DNA from: Ligustrum vulgare
Lineage: Eukaryota; Streptophyta; Magnoliopsida; Lamiales; Oleaceae
Length of the DNA: 64,000 nt
Assembly: GCA_963555705.1 (NCBI GenBank)
Contig: OY743189.1
Location: 9,131,501-9,195,500, forward strand
Direction of reading: 5' to 3'
In this document: positions 61,572 to 64,000 of the stretch, piece by piece
Numbering within the stretch: the first letter of the stretch is position 1
How the letters are laid out: each line of letters begins with the position of its first letter
Position numbers and translations under genes: made by a program
The notes under the pieces: generated by a model
What the model was told of the DNA's origin: nothing
The model's input: the letters and a program-made list of their open reading frames with translations, nothing else
The model's database searches: none

Positions 61572-62035
61572 CCATTCATATACTTTTCCATATTTATACA
61601 AATATTATGCTCTTCATGATTACATATAATGGAGTCTTATCAACCATTCATATACTTTTCCATATTTATACAAATATTATGCTCTTCATGATTACATATA
61701 ATGGAGTCTTATCAACCATTCATATACTTTTCCATATTTATACAAATATTATGCTCTTCATGATTACATATAATGGAATCTTATCAACCATTCATATACT
61801 TTTCCATATTTATACAATTATTATGCTCTTCATGATTACATATAATGGAGTCTATAATTCATTCATATAATTTTCCATATTTATACAAATATTATGCTCT
61901 TCATGATTATATATAATGGAGTATATAATTCATTCATATACTTTTTCATATTTATACAAATATTATGCTCTTCATGATTACATATAATGGAGTATATAAT
62001 TCATTCATATACTTTTCCATATTTATTAAATTAAG
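61572..62035. repeat. 72-bp tandem repeat array in the LTR
   Basis: About six copies of a unit starting 'ccattcatatacttttcc', period 72 bp. Because 72 is a multiple of three, a frame of 87 codons stays open across it; it is not a gene. Confidence 0.9.
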
Positions 62036-62356
62036 ATTCTCATAATTATTATATATAATGGAACCTCTCATGCTTGCATATATTTTCTTAATTTCAATAA
62101 TAAAAATAATTTTTGTATAAATAAATATTGGGATAACATTGAATTAAGTACTTGGACTTAATATACTTTAAATCAAGAGAATGGAGATATTTTTAGAAAT
62201 TCGGAATTTAATTTAAAATCGAACGATCTCGATTATTTCTTGACTTAGCTATACGAATACGTCGTGGCGTTAACTTAATAAAAATGGGTGAAATAGTAGC
62301 GACACGATTTTCTATTAAAATAATTATTAATCGCGTAAAAATTCTTGGTCGCTACA

Positions 62357-62590
62357 AACTTACCCCCTTAAAATAATTTCGTCCTCGAAATTAAACTTAC
62401 TTGATCTTATGATTTCTGAACACTTAATCAGAATCTCTTCTTCTTCTTCTTATGTAGCATCATCGCTACCATATTTAACCCAACCATATTTAACCCACTG
62501 GACTTTGACTAAATGCATCAATTTGTTTTCTTAAGACATGAACTTTTCTATCAATAATAGACATATGTCTACTCATAAATTCTTCTGAAT
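62357..62590 (-). pseudogene. worn 3' end of Ty3 pol
   Basis: The minus strand gives a broken reading with IIDRKVHVLR, VKVQW and a DDAT segment. It ends in a F-E-D-E-I-like piece before the polypurine tract, the usual C-terminus of Tekay-type polyproteins. It has frameshifts and a stop. Confidence 0.6.
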
Positions 62591-63276
62591 CAAAATGAAA
62601 ATTCCCAATCGTATGTGATATTTCATCATATCTTGTAGTACTCATGTAACCTGTCACTTATCATCGTATCATGTAACCTCAAATATTCGTATTAATATCT
62701 CTAAAATCTTTACTAACATATCATACCATAATAATTTGTCATTTCTTCTTATCACCAAATATCCCAAAATAATTAAAACGATTACCTGAATATTTTCTAT
62801 GTAATATACCCAAACATGTTATTCACATATCAACATAATCATCAGTTTATCTTTCCAATATTTGTAACCCAAAATTTCTGCAAAATTCAATAAACAAATA
62901 TCTCCCAAATAATTAAAATTCTTAACTCAAATATCATAACATTTCCCGTAAGGTATTCCTTTCACTTGCACAAACTTATTAATCCTGATTCAATACAGTC
63001 CTTATTTCACTTTCACGTATCCCCGTATTATTTCTATACCTTGATTATTATATCAAAATATCAGTACCCAAAATCCAAGAAAATATTCCATATCTCAAAT
63101 CCCGTCATCATCAAATCTTCCTTTTATCAAGAAAGTAAACGGCGCATAACTCTTGTTCCCTCTTTTCCATTATTCTATTCCGCGCTTTCTTGCTGGAATC
63201 AATATCACGCGGATTTCCTCCGATCCTTAATGCTTTTAAATAGTTCATGCTGGGAAGAGGTTAGATCCATCAAAAC
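62591..63276. other. unassigned stretch before the last ORF
   Basis: No pol similarity or gene is recognised. A frame at 62966-63328 overlaps the start of the next ORF and is not supported. The last 150 bp are less AT-rich and could be a leader. Confidence 0.4.
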
Positions 63277-63828
63277 ATGGATATCATTCTTACAAACATT
63301 CGCAAGTATTATTCCAGTCTTCCAATGAATGATCTGAGGAAAATTTATCGAATAAGACTCGAAAGATTGAGGTTGCTGATGGCTCATGGTGTTTCAGAAG
63401 ATGTTCGCTGGTTGATCGAAGCAAAGGTTCGACTATCTGGTGAATTACCTATGACATTTCCAAAGCACATGCCTGGTTTAGGCAAAAGCACCTTCGCAAA
63501 GAAACGAAGAGCAAAAAGGCTGAATGGTTGCTACAAATGTGCTCGTTGGAACTGTGATACTCGTTGCAAAACAGTAGGATATTCTTCTACTAATCGGGAT
63601 GATAAAATCAAATTCATAAAGGGTGGACTGAGTAAGGAGTCTTTGGATGATATTCGACTGACTCTTGAGACGCACCCAAGTGGTTATGTGCAACGTGAAC
63701 TTCTCTCCTTATACGCTCAGTTTAACGAGGACAAAAATCGTTATAGTCTCCAAAATATAATAGCAAAAGATCCTGTTTGCCAGTCTGTTTTACAAAATGA
63801 GGCTTCTGGCAGTTCATCAATGATATAA
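63277..63828 (+). CDS. hypothetical protein with a cysteine cluster
   Basis: This intact ORF runs from ATG 63277 to TAA 63828, 183 aa; a second ATG at codon 17 (MNDLRKIY) is an alternative start. I do not recognise the family. The first half is basic and helix-rich. A Pro/Gly/Lys-rich stretch (about residues 57-81) leads into CYKCARWNCDTRC, a C-x2-C-x4-C-x3-C cluster at about residues 85-97. The second half is acidic to neutral and helix-rich. The stop is followed at once by AAG|GTAAAT, a good donor, so an intron may begin there and a longer product by alternative splicing is possible. It lies on the internal side of the Ty3 LTR at 60365-62356, on the opposite strand. It may be a host gene, a captured gene or an element's antisense ORF. 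Confidence 0.5.
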   Translation: MDIILTNIRKYYSSLPMNDLRKIYRIRLERLRLLMAHGVSEDVRWLIEAKVRLSGELPMTFPKHMPGLGKSTFAKKRRAKRLNGCYKCARWNCDTRCKTVGYSSTNRDDKIKFIKGGLSKESLDDIRLTLETHPSGYVQRELLSLYAQFNEDKNRYSLQNIIAKDPVCQSVLQNEASGSSSMI

Positions 63829-64000
63829 GGTAAATCTCTTGATACACATTTAAAATATTTTGCTGTTTTCTTTCACGCGTTTTGGAAATAAAATATATTT
63901 TCCTTTCTCGAGTTTTGATAAAGCTGGAAATAAATATATTTTCCTTTCTCGAGGTTTGATAAAGCTGGAAATAAATCACCGAAAGGTGATATCTTTGGTA
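63829..64000. repeat. about 42-bp direct repeat after the last ORF
   Basis: A unit 'attttcctttctcgag...gataaagctggaaataaat' occurs twice at about 63882-63976. The window ends just after. Confidence 0.8.

Larger units (their letters stand above)
60365..62356 (-). mobile_element. 3' LTR of a Ty3 (Tekay-like) element
   Basis: The plus strand reads TGTGACGACCCGAATTC ... TTGGTCGCTACA. Just to the right, the minus strand shows AAGGGGGTAAGTT, a polypurine tract, and then the worn end of pol, so the LTR is the 3' LTR of a minus-strand element. It is 1992 bp and contains two tandem arrays. Its termini match the solo LTR at 9279-11854. Frames inside it (60592-60873, 61607-61870) are not genes. Confidence 0.75.

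Noticed and set aside
61607..61870. An 87-aa repetitive ORF.
   Set aside because: It is the translation of a 72-bp tandem repeat whose length keeps the frame open.

Overview
The window is nuclear DNA of a flowering plant. It is AT-rich, its genes have introns with GT/AG borders, and most of it is nested plant transposable elements. The two recognisable host gene families (a plant multi-pass membrane protein and an SKIP19/FBL23-like F-box protein) suit a eudicot. I cannot name the species, and an asterid would be only a guess. No tRNA, rRNA or CRISPR is seen.

Layout. 1-2734: 5' end of a minus-strand Athila/Tat-type Ty3 retrotransposon (element A) with LTR, tRNA-Asp primer site and a zinc-knuckle ORF. 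2735-5045 and 14860-15890: an older Ty3 element with a degenerate plus-strand gag and an antisense transposon-protein relic, split by element B. 5051-14854: element B, a complete 9.8-kb minus-strand non-autonomous Athila/Tat-like element with LTR pair, PBS, polypurine tract and target duplication CTTAC; a 2.6-kb solo LTR (9279-11854, duplication AATAG) sits inside it. 15891-20300: a third decayed element. 21542-22624: an intact six-span membrane-protein gene on the minus strand with a probable 5'-UTR intron. 24435-29400: a Helitron split by a 3.5-kb hAT-like element. 29873-32362: a gag-only copia element. 32582-34011: a PIF/Harbinger-like element holding a hAT MITE. 38045-39496: a complete non-autonomous Helitron. 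42601-48075: a decayed copia element holding a 1.5-kb solo LTR and a 315-bp inverted repeat. 49380-51960: a broken endogenous pararetrovirus-like segment. 52916-56587: a two-exon F-box/LRR gene (345 aa). 56787-58350: a third Helitron copy just upstream of that gene. 58984-59611: a tandem duplicate of the F-box gene's second exon, cut off from any first exon by a Ty3 LTR (60365-62356) that carries two tandem-repeat arrays. 63277-63828: an intact ORF of unknown family with a cysteine cluster.

How it fits together. Only two genes look complete and conventional: the membrane protein and the F-box protein, which would act in an SCF ubiquitin ligase. Almost everything else is insertion on insertion, and the target-site duplications readable here give a relative order of events. 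The most unusual items are a conserved C-terminal module on the gag-like proteins of two different Athila/Tat-like elements, the orphan F-box exon kept open behind an LTR, and the unidentified cysteine-cluster ORF next to that LTR's internal side.
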